From NCBI GenBank assembly GCA_902546975.1, contig CACCLU010000001.1, positions 62,001 to 126,000 of the forward strand: a stretch of DNA of 64,000 bases, written 5' to 3'. Below, piece after piece: positions 41,025 through 53,237 of this stretch; position 1 is the first letter of the stretch; each line of letters begins with the position of its first letter. Under the pieces are notes generated by a model that was given only the letters and a program-made list of their open reading frames with translations, ran no database searches and was not told where the DNA came from. Origin of the DNA: an uncultured Alphaproteobacteria bacterium. GTDB taxonomy: Bacteria > Pseudomonadota > Alphaproteobacteria > HIMB59. Made by a program: the position numbers and the translations under genes.

Positions 41025-42745
41025 CTAAATTAAATATCCTGTCACAATAATTGAGCACAGCTTTATTATGAGTAATAAACAATATTGTAATATTATTATT
41101 TTTCGCATATTTTTTTAAATTCTGTAACACTATTTTCTCTGTTTTATTATCTAATGAGTTTGTAGACTCATCAAAAATAACAATCTTTGGATTATTATAT
41201 AGGGCTCTAGCTATACCAATTCTCTGTATTTGACCACCTGATAATTTTGACCCCCTTTCACCAACTATAAAATTATGTTTTTTTTTAAGTTTATTAACAA
41301 AAATATCACTGTTTGAAATTTTTAGTACATTTTTAAGTTGATGATCATTAGTCTTATCTGACATTTTTATTTCTGAATTAAAAATAATATTGTTATGTAT
41401 TGTTGTATCAAACAAATAAATATTTTGAGGCACATAAGATAACTCAGCAATATAATTTTTATTAAAATTCAAAATCTTACCGTCAATAATTATTTGACCT
41501 TTTTGCGGTCTAATCAAACCTAATAATAAATCAACCAAAGTTGTCTTTCCTGTGCCTGTTTTACCTATAACTCCAATAATAATACCTAGGTCTATTTTTA
41601 AATTAAAATTTTTAAAAATAAATTTATTTGACCTGGGGTACTTAAAGCTTAAATTCTTCATTTCCAAATATTTATTTACGTTTAAGGCGCTTTTTTGCGA
41701 TTTTTTTGCCACTTTATTCATTTCAAATTTTAAATTCTTTAAATCATTTTTTAAATTTTCAAATGCTGGTTTATTTGACTTTATTTGAGTGTAAGAGGAA
41801 TAAATTCCATTTAATGATGGTATAAGTCTTAATCCTGCTAGAGCAAAAACTGATAGTGTAGTTACAATACTATTAAAACTTTGATCGTTGTAGCTTGTTA
41901 AAAAAATAATTGCCAAAATTAATGAGCCTATCAAAATAAATTGAAAAAAATAAATAGGCAAAGTTGCAAGAGTGCTAATATAGACTTGACTATTAGCTAA
42001 ACTTTTTGCTGAATTTAAAAATTTTTTAATAAAAAAATTTGCTTTGTTATAAAGTATAATTTCCTTAATATTTTCAAAACCCTCATTTATAGATTTAATT
42101 CTTATTTTATTTTGAAGGGTTATATTTTCACCATTTTTAATTATTTTTTTTGTGAATAATTAAATTAAGTAACACATAAAAAATAGATATAACTGAAAAT
42201 GCAATTATTGATATTATTGGATTATAGATAAGTAGGCCAACTGTGATAAAAAATACTAGCGAAGTTTTTGAAATTAGTACCATCATACCTTGTATTGTAC
42301 CCCCAGTGATTCTACTAGTTTCTAAAATAATTTTTGATATTAAATCATTACTATTTTTATCATTAAAAAAAATGAGATCTTTATTCAAGTAATATTTAAA
42401 TAAATTAGCAGTAAAATGTACTGATAAGCTCTGTGAAAATTTTATAAGTACAAAATTAGTAAAAATATTCATTATAGTTGTAATAAAAAAAAATAGAAAA
42501 ATTATAAGTCCAAAATGTAAAATAAATGTTTGATAACCATCTGACCCTAAATAATTAGATATAAGTTGTATATTTTTATCAAAATAAAATTCTTTATTTG
42601 ATATTAAACCTATGAATGGAGCTATAGACAAGATGCTCACAGTTTCTATTAGAGATGATAAAATAATTAATAATTGTAATAGAAATAGAGTTAATTTCTG
42701 TTTACCATTTAGTATTTTGAATAGAAAAAAAAAATTATTAAGCAT
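41011..42745 (-). pseudogene. ABC-type lipid-linked oligosaccharide flippase (PglK/MsbA-like), split by one frameshift
   Basis: TM domain 42137..42745 plus TM/ATPase 41011..41961 (IGVIGKTGTGKTTLVDLLLGLI...LSGGQIQRIGIARALYNNPKIVIFDESTNSLD); joining frame HKK|IIKNGENITLQNKIRIKSINEGFENIKEIILYNKANF if run 42144-42151 is 7 nt. Confidence 0.9.
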
Positions 42746-42753
42746 TATAAATT

Positions 42754-44040
42754 TTATGCTCGAAAAATTTTCTTATAATCAGGTTTAAATCTACCTCTTG
42801 TGTCTATTATAAGGTTTGATCTTTTTTTTATAAAGTCATAATTGTATTGATCATGATCAGTTAAAATCACAACTAGATCAAATAATTTTATATTTTCATT
42901 AATTTTTTGCACAATTTGTAATTTATTTGGCACTATATTATCAAAATTTTTTACGTACGGGTCATTAACATATACAGAAGATTTGAATTTAGTAAGTATT
43001 TCAAAAATTTTCCAAAATGGAGACTCTCTTGTATCACCAATATTTTTTTTATAAGCAACGCCCAACAAAAGAATTTTTGAATTAGAGAAGTTTTTTCCTT
43101 TAGAATTTAGACAATAATTAATTTTTTCTAAAACATAATAAGGCATACTATCGTTTATTTGCGCCGAAAGTTCGGTGAAACGTGTATTAAATTCAAACTC
43201 TTTGGCTTTCCAAGTTAGGTAATAAGGATCAATTGGTATGCAATGCCCCCCTAAACCTGGTCCAGGGTAAAAAGGCTGAAAGCCGAATGGTTTTGTTTTT
43301 GCTGCATCTATAGTTTCGTAAATATCGATATTCATTTTATCAGCAAGTATTTTTAATTCATTTATTAATCCAATATTTACTGATCTATAAATGTTTTCTA
43401 AAAGTTTGGTAAACTCCGCTGTTTTAATATCAGAAACTGTATGTGTTTTTTCACATACTGATTTATATAAAAGTTTTGCGAGACTAAGGCAATTTTTTGA
43501 AAATCCACTTATAATCTTGGTTGTATTTGACAAATCGTAATTTTTATTACCCGGATCTTCCCTTTCCGGAGAAAATGAAAGAAAAATGTCTTTACCTACT
43601 TTAAATTTATTTTGGTTTATAAGTGGTAAGAAATGTTCTTCAGTAGTTCCAGGATATGATGTGCTCTGGAAACAAATTAAAGAATTTTTTTTTAATTTAC
43701 TACCAATAAAATTAATAGTCTGTTTTAAATTTGATAAGTCTGGTGTTTTATTAATAGTCAATGGGGTTGGAACACAAATTATTAAAACATCACAAGCTTT
43801 TATTTCCGAGTAGTTATCATAAAAATCAATATTTAGATTTTTAAAATCAAATTTTTCATTATTTAAATGATTGATATTTTTTTTTAGCTTTAAAACTATA
43901 GATTTATTTAAATCTATACCAATTGATTTAAAACCACTTTTGGCAAAATTTATTAAGCAAGGTAATCCAACATAGCCTAAACCTATCACACAAATTTTTG
44001 CTTTTTTTCTAATTATTTTATTTTTTAATATTTGTGACAT
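42754..44040 (-). CDS. UDP-GlcNAc/ManNAc 6-dehydrogenase (WbpA/TviB/WecC family)
   Basis: KICVIGLGYVGLPCLINFAKSGFKSIGIDLN...FQSTSYPGTTEEHFLPL...PFYPGPGLGGHCIPIDPYYLTWKA. Confidence 0.94.
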   Translation of the reverse strand: MSQILKNKIIRKKAKICVIGLGYVGLPCLINFAKSGFKSIGIDLNKSIVLKLKKNINHLNNEKFDFKNLNIDFYDNYSEIKACDVLIICVPTPLTINKTPDLSNLKQTINFIGSKLKKNSLICFQSTSYPGTTEEHFLPLINQNKFKVGKDIFLSFSPEREDPGNKNYDLSNTTKIISGFSKNCLSLAKLLYKSVCEKTHTVSDIKTAEFTKLLENIYRSVNIGLINELKILADKMNIDIYETIDAAKTKPFGFQPFYPGPGLGGHCIPIDPYYLTWKAKEFEFNTRFTELSAQINDSMPYYVLEKINYCLNSKGKNFSNSKILLLGVAYKKNIGDTRESPFWKIFEILTKFKSSVYVNDPYVKNFDNIVPNKLQIVQKINENIKLFDLVVILTDHDQYNYDFIKKRSNLIIDTRGRFKPDYKKIFRA

Positions 44041-44071
44041 GGCTTATAGAACAAATTAGAATAACATAAAA

Positions 44072-44102
44072 AAAGCCGTTATAGTGTAATTATAACGGCT
44101 TT
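44072..44102 (-). terminator. Intrinsic terminator downstream of groEL
   Basis: 12-bp perfect inverted repeat AAAGCCGTTATA-gtgtaat-TATAACGGCTTT followed on the minus strand by a T-run. Confidence 0.9.
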
Positions 44103-44136
44103 ATGAATTGAATTTTTATAATTTAATATTATTTTT

Positions 44137-45804
<1,668 letters not shown>

Positions 45805-45822
45805 TTATAAAATACCTTTCAA

Positions 45823-46113
45823 TTACTTCTCAATAATTCCCATGATGTCTGACTCCTTCATAATTAAGAGTTCTTTACCATCAATTTTTACTTCTGTACC
45901 AGACCATTTACCAAACAAAATTCTGTCACCTTTTTTTACATCTAAAGCAACTACTTGTCCGTTTTCATTTCTAGCACCACCACCTACGGATACAACTTTT
46001 CCTTCCATTGGCTTTTCTTGAGCAGTATCAGGAATAATGATACCGCCTTTTGTACGATCTTCTTGTTCGACTCTCTCAACCAAGACTCTATCGTGTAAGG
46101 GTTTTAAATTCAT
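45823..46113 (-). CDS. groES: Co-chaperonin GroES
   Basis: [44 protein letters not shown]. Confidence 0.99.
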   Translation of the reverse strand: MNLKPLHDRVLVERVEQEDRTKGGIIIPDTAQEKPMEGKVVSVGGGARNENGQVVALDVKKGDRILFGKWSGTEVKIDGKELLIMKESDIMGIIEK

Positions 46114-46143
46114 ATTTGTACCTCTATATCTAAAATTTAGTTT

Positions 46144-46170
46144 TTAGCACTCACTTTTATAGAGTGCTAA
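46144..46170. promoter_or_regulatory. CIRCE element (HrcA operator) upstream of groES-groEL
   Basis: Exact TTAGCACTC-N9-GAGTGCTAA inverted repeat. Confidence 0.97.
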
Positions 46171-46352
46171 ACTTTATATGTAAATGGTAAATAAATTTCT
46201 GGTTTCAAGTTGAAATAGCCAAAAATCATTAAAAATATTGAAATTTCTCTTTAATTGAATGATTATCCTAATATGCAAAATAGCTTAAATTTAAGCACTA
46301 CAGAGATCATCATCATGATTCCCAATTTTTTTCGAAAGATCGGCTATTAATT

Positions 46353-48510
46353 TTGTTTGAAAATAATCTTGTTAAACAATTGGTGCTTATAGGAGGTGGG
46401 CACGCAAATGTACAAATTTTAAAGAAATTATGTATGAACAGGATAAAAGGATTGCATACAATTTTAATTAGTGAGCATTTTGAAGCTACTTACTCAGGGA
46501 TGACACCTGGGTATATTCATAAAGATTTTAGCATAGAAGAAATAAGCATTGATCTTCAAAGACTATGCTTTAATGCAGGAGCAACTTTTATAAAAGATAA
46601 AGTAATAAAGTTAGAAACTAACCATAAAAAAGTAGTATTAAAAAATTTTCCATCAATTAACTATAATTTATTATCAATTAATACTGGTTCTATATCAAAT
46701 ACAAAAGGAATAAAAATAGAAAAATTATCTAAATGTTTTTTTTGTAAAACCTATTAGCTCGCTAGTAAATAACTTGAGTCAGATTGATCAAATTATAAAT
46801 AATAAAAAAAATAGAATTTCAATTATTGGTGGAGGTGTAGCATCTTATGAGTTAGCTTTCAGCTTATTAAGAAGATATAAAGATAATTTAGAAATAAATA
46901 TTTTTGGAAAAAATATTTTAAAAGAAAAAAATTTAAATCATAAAACAAAAAAAAACCTAAAGAAAATTTCATCCGATTTAGGTATTAAAGAATATGTAGG
47001 AGAAGTTGTTTCTATAACTGAAAATCATTTAGTGCTAAATAGCGGAGAAAAATTTGATAGTGATTTAAATTTACTTTCATCTGGTGCTAATATTGAAACA
47101 TGGCTCTTTGAGAGCAATCTAGATAAAGATAAAAATGGATTTATAGTCGTAGATAATAATCTTCTATCTACAAGTGATAAAAATATATTCGTTACAGGTG
47201 ATGCCTGTACAGTGGAGGATAACATTAGACCTAAATCAGGTGTAATGGCGGTCCGTCAGGGACAAATTTTAAAAGAAAATGTTTTTTCGAAATTAACTGG
47301 TATGCCTTTAATAAAATTTAAAGCACAAAAAAACTGGTTATATTTAATTGGTACTCATAAAAATAAAGCTTTATTGAATTATTTTTTCTTATCTTTTCAT
47401 GGCCGATGGTGCTGGAAGCTTAAAGAGTGGATTGATAGAAGGTTTATTAACAAATTTAAATTTACTTATAATTCAAATATGTCTTTTAGAAATTTTGAAT
47501 TAGAGAAGCCAACGGTCATTAAGATGTATTGCCAGGGTTGTGGCTCTAAAGTATCAAAAAATACCTTAATTAATTTTTTAAATGAGGATAATTCACACAG
47601 TGATTTACCTGACTCATCAATAATAAATACTAATTCTTCATCTTTATTACAAAGTATAGATCACATAAAGTTATTTACATCACTAAACCCTTTTGATTTT
47701 GGAATTATTAGCTATCTGCATTCTCAAAATGATATTTTATCAAGTGGTGGTTCTGTAAAAACTATAAGTGTTTCACAGGCCCTGCCCTTTTCTGAAGGCA
47801 TTATAGAAAGTTTTTTCATGGAATATTTTATGAAAGGTATTAAATCAGAAGCCATAAAAGATGGTTCAATTATTGCATCAGGACACAGCTATCAATCAAA
47901 AGAACCTGGTATTACAATCACAATGAATGGCTCATATGAAAAACAAATTACAAAAAGCCAAGCAAAAGAGAATGAACTGATATATCTTTCAAAACCTTTA
48001 GGCACAGGATATCTCTTAGCTGCTTATTTTAATAATTCAGAACTTTTATCAAGTTTTGATTTTCAAAAATTGATGATATGGATGAAAAAAGGAAATAAAA
48101 AAATATCAGAAATATCAAAAAGTTTTAAAAGCAAAATTACAACAGATATAAGTGGTTTTGGATTAGCATCACATTTATCAGATATTTGTAAATTTTCAGG
48201 ATTATCTGCTGAAATAAAACTCAATGAAGAAATACTTATTAATAAAAATATTGAGATTTTAAATAAATTTAAAAGTACAGGTTTTGAAAATAATTATTCA
48301 TCCTCAGTAAATGAAATCTCAATATCTGATAATAATAAATTACAAAACATACTTTATGATCCTCAAACAAATGGGCCTCTTTTAATATCTATTGAGAAAG
48401 AGGATCAAATTAAATTTGAAAAAGAGTTTCAATCAGTAATTGGATTTAGTCCTATATTGATAGGACAGTTTAAAAAGTTCAAAAAAAAATTAATTAATGT
48501 GATAAATTAA
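46353..48510 (+). pseudogene. selD: Fusion of FAD/NAD-dependent oxidoreductase and SelD-like domain, split by one frameshift
   Basis: 46353..46757 (LVLIGGGHANVQILKKL) and 46774..48510 (IIGGGVASYELAFSLL...VTGDACTV...YCQGCGSKVSKNTLINFL...DISGFGLASHLSDI...DPQTNGPLLIS); FVKPISSLVNNLSQIDQ joins if run 46736-46743 is 7 nt. Confidence 0.88.
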
Positions 48511-48517
48511 TCGATGT

Positions 48518-49213
48518 TTATTTTTTAAATTTTTTTTTGAATAAAATAATCATAACTATTAGAAAAGCTATAAAACCAAGAGGAATTAAGTATTCTGGCT
48601 GGACTATTAAAGAAAGGCTTAACTCTGTTTTGTTTATAAATATTTCTTCTAACCCTTGACCTATACTACCAAAGATAAATGACCATGGGGCCAGCCCAAA
48701 CAAAGTAGTAAAAAAAAACTTTTTATTGTTTGCACCAAGACCTGCTAAAATAAGGTTTTGTATGAAAAAAGGAGCTGCGGGAACAATACGAATTAATGTC
48801 ATTAACTCTAAATCGTTTTTATTGAAATAATTTTCAATATAGGAGTATTTATTCAAAAATTTATTTTTAATAAAGTCCGAGAAAAAATTTTTTGATATTA
48901 TGAAAATTCCAAAAGCACCAAGTGTTCCACCAATTAAAGATATTGTTCCACCTATCCATGTTCCAAATAAGAAACCATTTATCATTGATAATAAGGAAAC
49001 AAATGGAAAATTACACAAAATTAAAAAGCTATATAAAATTAAAAATGTAAATATTGAGAATAAGTAGTTCTGAGATATAAAGTTTTGAATAAAGTCCAAA
49101 TTATAGAAAAAAGTTTCAAGTTGAAAAAAGTCTTTATTTAAAAAATATGTAATCCATATAATTAGAAAAAATATTAGTAAAAATAAAATTGATATTTTTT
49201 TTGATAATTTCAC
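48518..49213 (-). CDS. TVP38/TMEM64 (DedA-type) membrane protein
   Basis: MINGFLFGTWIGGTISLIGGTLGAFGIFIISK...LMTLIRIVPAAPFFIQNLILAG. Confidence 0.88.
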   Translation of the reverse strand: MKLSKKISILFLLIFFLIIWITYFLNKDFFQLETFFYNLDFIQNFISQNYLFSIFTFLILYSFLILCNFPFVSLLSMINGFLFGTWIGGTISLIGGTLGAFGIFIISKNFFSDFIKNKFLNKYSYIENYFNKNDLELMTLIRIVPAAPFFIQNLILAGLGANNKKFFFTTLFGLAPWSFIFGSIGQGLEEIFINKTELSLSLIVQPEYLIPLGFIAFLIVMIILFKKKFKK

Positions 49214-49941
49214 TAGATAAGTAACATTTCTAGTGATGGTAAAATTGAATTTAATTGAAATCCTAAAGATTGAATAGAGCCATTAAAGATTAAAATACCT
49301 GTTACAAGCAAAATAATACCAGTAATAAATTGAAAATAACGAATATATTTATTTAAAAAACTTGTCATGATCAATATTTTACTCATCATTAATCCGACGA
49401 TTATAAAAGGAACCGCCAAACCAATTGAATAAAAAGACAATAATATAATTCCATTAATACTATCTTTAATAGCAACAGCTAATACAGAACCTAAAATTGG
49501 TCCAATGCATGGACTCCAGCCAAATGCAAAAGCAACTCCAATTATAAATGGAAAAAAATGATTATTTTGAAAACCTTGTAAATGGAACTTACGCTCAAAA
49601 TCTAAAAAAGGAATTTTAATTATTCCAATAAAATATAGTCCCAAAATAACTATTAATATTCCTGATATAAAATTTAGTTGTTTTTTAAAATCAAAAAATA
49701 TGTCACTCAAAAAATCAATAGAGGCACCCATGATTATAAAAACAAAAGAAAAACCTAGAGTAAATAATAGAATATGAGGTAATAACTTCAGTGTGTTCGC
49801 TGCTGATGAATTTTGTAAATCTGCAAAAGATTTGCCGACGATATATGATATAAATCCTGGAACTATGGGCAGAACACAAGGCGAGAGAAAACTGAGAATA
49901 CCAGCTAAAAAAGCTATAGTTAGAGGGATATCTTGAACCAT
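49213..49941 (-). CDS. ccdA: Cytochrome c biogenesis protein CcdA
   Basis: FLAGILSFLSPCVLPIVPGFISYIVG...GVAFAFGWSPCIGPILGSVLAVA. Confidence 0.95.
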   Translation of the reverse strand: MVQDIPLTIAFLAGILSFLSPCVLPIVPGFISYIVGKSFADLQNSSAANTLKLLPHILLFTLGFSFVFIIMGASIDFLSDIFFDFKKQLNFISGILIVILGLYFIGIIKIPFLDFERKFHLQGFQNNHFFPFIIGVAFAFGWSPCIGPILGSVLAVAIKDSINGIILLSFYSIGLAVPFIIVGLMMSKILIMTSFLNKYIRYFQFITGIILLVTGILIFNGSIQSLGFQLNSILPSLEMLLI

Positions 49942-49981
49942 GAAATTATAGTAACATTATACTATTCATACAATAACACAG

Positions 49982-50599
49982 ATGTTTGATCGCCAAATTC
50001 AAAATTTCACCCAAAAGCCCTTAATAATAATAGCTAAACTTTTTTTAAAGTTTTTAAAACCTAATCAAATGACAATATTAGGTTTCATATTAGGTTTTTT
50101 TATGTGTATTTTAATTTTTTTTCAGTTCTATTTTGCTGCACTAGCACTTTTACTTTTGAACAGATTTTGTGATGGCTTAGATGGAACAATGGCCAGACTA
50201 ACAACCCCCACTCCTTTGGGTGGATATTTAGATATTGTCAGTGACTTCACAATTTATTCTGGTTTTGTTTTAGCATTTGGTTTCAGTAATAGTAGTTACA
50301 CAACTTTATCAATGATTTTACTTTTTTTGTACATAGGTACGGGTACAACATTTCTTGCAAAAGCTGCAATTCAAACTCAATTAGATAAAATTTCAGAGAC
50401 TAATGATGCTATTGAAGGATTACCAAAAAGTTTTCATTACACATCCGGATTAGTTGAAGGTACAGAAACAATAATTTTCATGGTTTTTTGTCTCTTATTT
50501 CCAAATTTTTTTATTTTAATATCTATTATTTTTGGGATTTTATGCTTTATAACTTTTATATCTAGGGTTATTGTTTGTTACGTTGAATTTAATTTATAA
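49982..50599 (+). CDS. CDP-alcohol phosphatidyltransferase family protein
   Basis: DGLDGTMARLTTPTPLGGYLDIVSDF CDP-OH-P-transferase motif. Confidence 0.92.
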   Translation: MFDRQIQNFTQKPLIIIAKLFLKFLKPNQMTILGFILGFFMCILIFFQFYFAALALLLLNRFCDGLDGTMARLTTPTPLGGYLDIVSDFTIYSGFVLAFGFSNSSYTTLSMILLFLYIGTGTTFLAKAAIQTQLDKISETNDAIEGLPKSFHYTSGLVEGTETIIFMVFCLLFPNFFILISIIFGILCFITFISRVIVCYVEFNL

Positions 50600-50945
50600 A
50601 AGTTAAATAAGCTTCCATAAACATTTTTGATATAGTCATAGTAATTATAAAAAAAGATAATTTTGACAAAATTCTTATTATTCTTCCAAGTTCAAAACCT
50701 GCATAATAAGCTTCAAATATATCAAAGTTATTGAAAAACCTCTTATTTACAAAGTTTTTAAGTAAAAAAAATAATTTTGCTAATGGTCTTACGACTACGA
50801 AATTTCCAATTATAGAAAATACGATAACAATTACTAAACTTACATTCATTGCAAAGGACCAAATAATTAGTGACCCAATCCAGTATCCTAAAAATAGTAA
50901 CCTCTCCTTTTGCTGAGGGTGAGTATAAACTTGAAAGAAATTCAT
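50589..50945 (-). CDS. Small membrane protein, unknown
   Basis: 118 aa with hydrophobic segments; overlaps tail of plus-strand neighbour by 11 nt. Confidence 0.6.
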   Translation of the reverse strand: MNFFQVYTHPQQKERLLFLGYWIGSLIIWSFAMNVSLVIVIVFSIIGNFVVVRPLAKLFFLLKNFVNKRFFNNFDIFEAYYAGFELGRIIRILSKLSFFIITMTISKMFMEAYLTFIN

Positions 50946-50946
50946 T

Positions 50947-51978
50947 TTATTTTAATCCATCTAAAGCCATTTCACTTGCAATATTGGATGCTAAAATCAA
51001 GTTTTTTTGTGATTTTTCTAAGATAAATTTTGTGCGTGATTTTATTTTTTTTAGAAGGTCATCTACAATTTTTTCATCTGGTTCGAGATCTTCTTTAATA
51101 CTAATTCTTGAACCTAATATAATTACGCCACCAGCGTTGGCACAATAATCAGGACAATATAATATACCTTTGTTATATAATTCTTTTTCTATATCAATAT
51201 TGTCAAGTTGATTATTTGCTGATCCAGTAATCATTGATATTTTATTATTTGCAAAATTTAAAAACTGCTTATTCAAATCACCTCCTCCTGCACAAGGAGA
51301 GTAAATGTCAATTTTTTCAAAGGATGTATCTTGGAGTTGACTACAAAATTTATAACCATCTCTCTCAATCAAATCTTTTTTATGCTCTAAGTCAGAAATT
51401 TCAATATTTGCACCGTCTTTTTTACACAAAGAAGCAATTCTAGATCCCGTCTTACCATATCCTTTGATAAATATATTTTTATTTACTAATGAGTCTTGTC
51501 CGAATTTAAATTCGACACAACCTAACATTGAGTAATAAACACCTAATGCGGTACCTAATCCGGAGTCAGAGCCTATGGGGTTACAAACATGATCTGAGTA
51601 TTCTCTAAATCCTCTTAAGTCCTCATCAACCGTTCCCATATCTCCAGCTGTTATATAAGTACCATTTAGTTTGTTTAAAACTTCTCCAAATAAACTATAT
51701 GCATCTTTTTTATTTATTTTAGAATGTATAGTTGCTTTCCCACCACCAAAGGGAAGTTCAGCCAAAGAATTCTTGTATGTCATTGCTTCAGCTAATTTTA
51801 AAACATCTTCTTCTTGTTTATTAAAATCTTGATAATTGAAATATCTACATCCACCCAAGGCAGGGCCTCTTTTAGTATTATGAATAGCAATTACTGAGTA
51901 AAAATTAAACTTATCCTCCTCAGCATAAACAACTCTTTCAAATCCATCTTTTGGTTTGTCTTTAATATTTAAAGTCAT
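50947..51978 (-). CDS. Glu/Leu/Phe/Val dehydrogenase (leucine dehydrogenase-type)
   Basis: GPALGGCRYFNYQ...EAMTYKNSLAELPFGGGKATI...YCPDYCANAGGVI. Confidence 0.94.
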   Translation of the reverse strand: MTLNIKDKPKDGFERVVYAEEDKFNFYSVIAIHNTKRGPALGGCRYFNYQDFNKQEEDVLKLAEAMTYKNSLAELPFGGGKATIHSKINKKDAYSLFGEVLNKLNGTYITAGDMGTVDEDLRGFREYSDHVCNPIGSDSGLGTALGVYYSMLGCVEFKFGQDSLVNKNIFIKGYGKTGSRIASLCKKDGANIEISDLEHKKDLIERDGYKFCSQLQDTSFEKIDIYSPCAGGGDLNKQFLNFANNKISMITGSANNQLDNIDIEKELYNKGILYCPDYCANAGGVIILGSRISIKEDLEPDEKIVDDLLKKIKSRTKFILEKSQKNLILASNIASEMALDGLK

Positions 51979-52399
51979 TACTACTTATATAATCAATTAT
52001 TTTAAGGTCTCCTTCTAAAAAATCATATTCACGAATATCCTTGATTTCAATCCATTTTAGTTCTTTATGAAAATTATTTAAAACCTTACCACTGAAATTA
52101 TTGACTAAATAAAAATATATGAATACCTTTTTTTTCAAGTCTTTATAATCAAAATTATAACTTATCAGTTCCTCATAATTTATTATGTTAATTGATAACT
52201 CTTCATTTATTTCTCTAATTAAGGCCTCTTCTTTAGTCTCATCATTTTTGATTTTACCTCCAGGAAATTCCCATTTTAATGGATGATCCTTAAAGTTTGG
52301 TCTTTGACATATTAAAAGTTTATTATTTTGAAGTATTAAGCCTGCTACAACTTTTATTTGTTCAATTATCATATTTTGTTTTAGCAATATAAATTCCAA
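51962..52399 (-). CDS. NUDIX hydrolase (MutT-like)
   Basis: WEFPGGKIKNDETKEEALIREINEEL NUDIX box; true start may be the internal MIIEQIK. Confidence 0.93.
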   Translation of the reverse strand: MEFILLKQNMIIEQIKVVAGLILQNNKLLICQRPNFKDHPLKWEFPGGKIKNDETKEEALIREINEELSINIINYEELISYNFDYKDLKKKVFIYFYLVNNFSGKVLNNFHKELKWIEIKDIREYDFLEGDLKIIDYISSNDFKY

Positions 52400-53237
52400 T
52401 CAGGATTAATGTACTTCCAAAAAATTGGATCAATGTTAATTTTTCTTGGAAAAAAAGGTACGCCAGCAAGGTTGCGGCAATAGGTTGTATCAAAAGACTT
52501 AAAGACGATAAGGAAGCAGATAAAAATGCTAGAGAGTAAGCTATAAAAGATTGTCCGATGAATTGGCATACAAAACCTAACAAAAATAGAATTGCTATCG
52601 CGTAAAAAGACTTTGGAACTAAACTTTGTTCAAAAAATATAGCAACTAAAAGTAAAATAATTGCACTTACACATCCTGAAAAAAACATAATCGTACTTGA
52701 ATTTAAATTTTTTCTTAATTGGCTAATAGTAAGAATATAACAACCATACCAAATTGCAGTTAGAACACCTAAAAGATCTCCCAAAAATTGTGATTTATAC
52801 AATTGAAAACTTTCACCTAATAACAAAGTCATACCACTCATCGAAATAAATATGGCAATAAAAAAAAACTTAGAAAATTTTTCTTTAAGAAATATTAAAG
52901 AAAATAAAATTACAACAATTGGAGCTAAATTAGATAAAAATGTTGCCTTAGAAACTGTGGTAAGCTTGATAGACAAGTGCCAACAAATTAAATCTAATGA
53001 AAAAAAGACACCTGAAATAAAAATAATCAAAAATTTATTTTTTAAAACAGGAAAGTTTACTTTTTCAATAATTTTCAGTGACCCAAACATTAAAAAAAAA
53101 GGAAGGCTCACGAATATTCTAAAAAAAGCTGTCATTATTGGATCAACCTCTGAGAGTCGAACAAATATAGGAGAAAAAGCAATACTTACTGCGCCTATAA
53201 TCAGTATAAGAAAAGGATTAATTTTTAAATTAGGCAA
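52362..53237 (-). CDS. DMT/EamA-family transporter
   Basis: Ten hydrophobic segments; FSPIFVRLSEVDPIMTAFFRI...IQPIAATLLAYLFFQEKLT. Confidence 0.9.
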   Translation of the reverse strand: MPNLKINPFLILIIGAVSIAFSPIFVRLSEVDPIMTAFFRIFVSLPFFLMFGSLKIIEKVNFPVLKNKFLIIFISGVFFSLDLICWHLSIKLTTVSKATFLSNLAPIVVILFSLIFLKEKFSKFFFIAIFISMSGMTLLLGESFQLYKSQFLGDLLGVLTAIWYGCYILTISQLRKNLNSSTIMFFSGCVSAIILLLVAIFFEQSLVPKSFYAIAILFLLGFVCQFIGQSFIAYSLAFLSASLSSLSLLIQPIAATLLAYLFFQEKLTLIQFFGSTLILIGIYIAKTKYDN

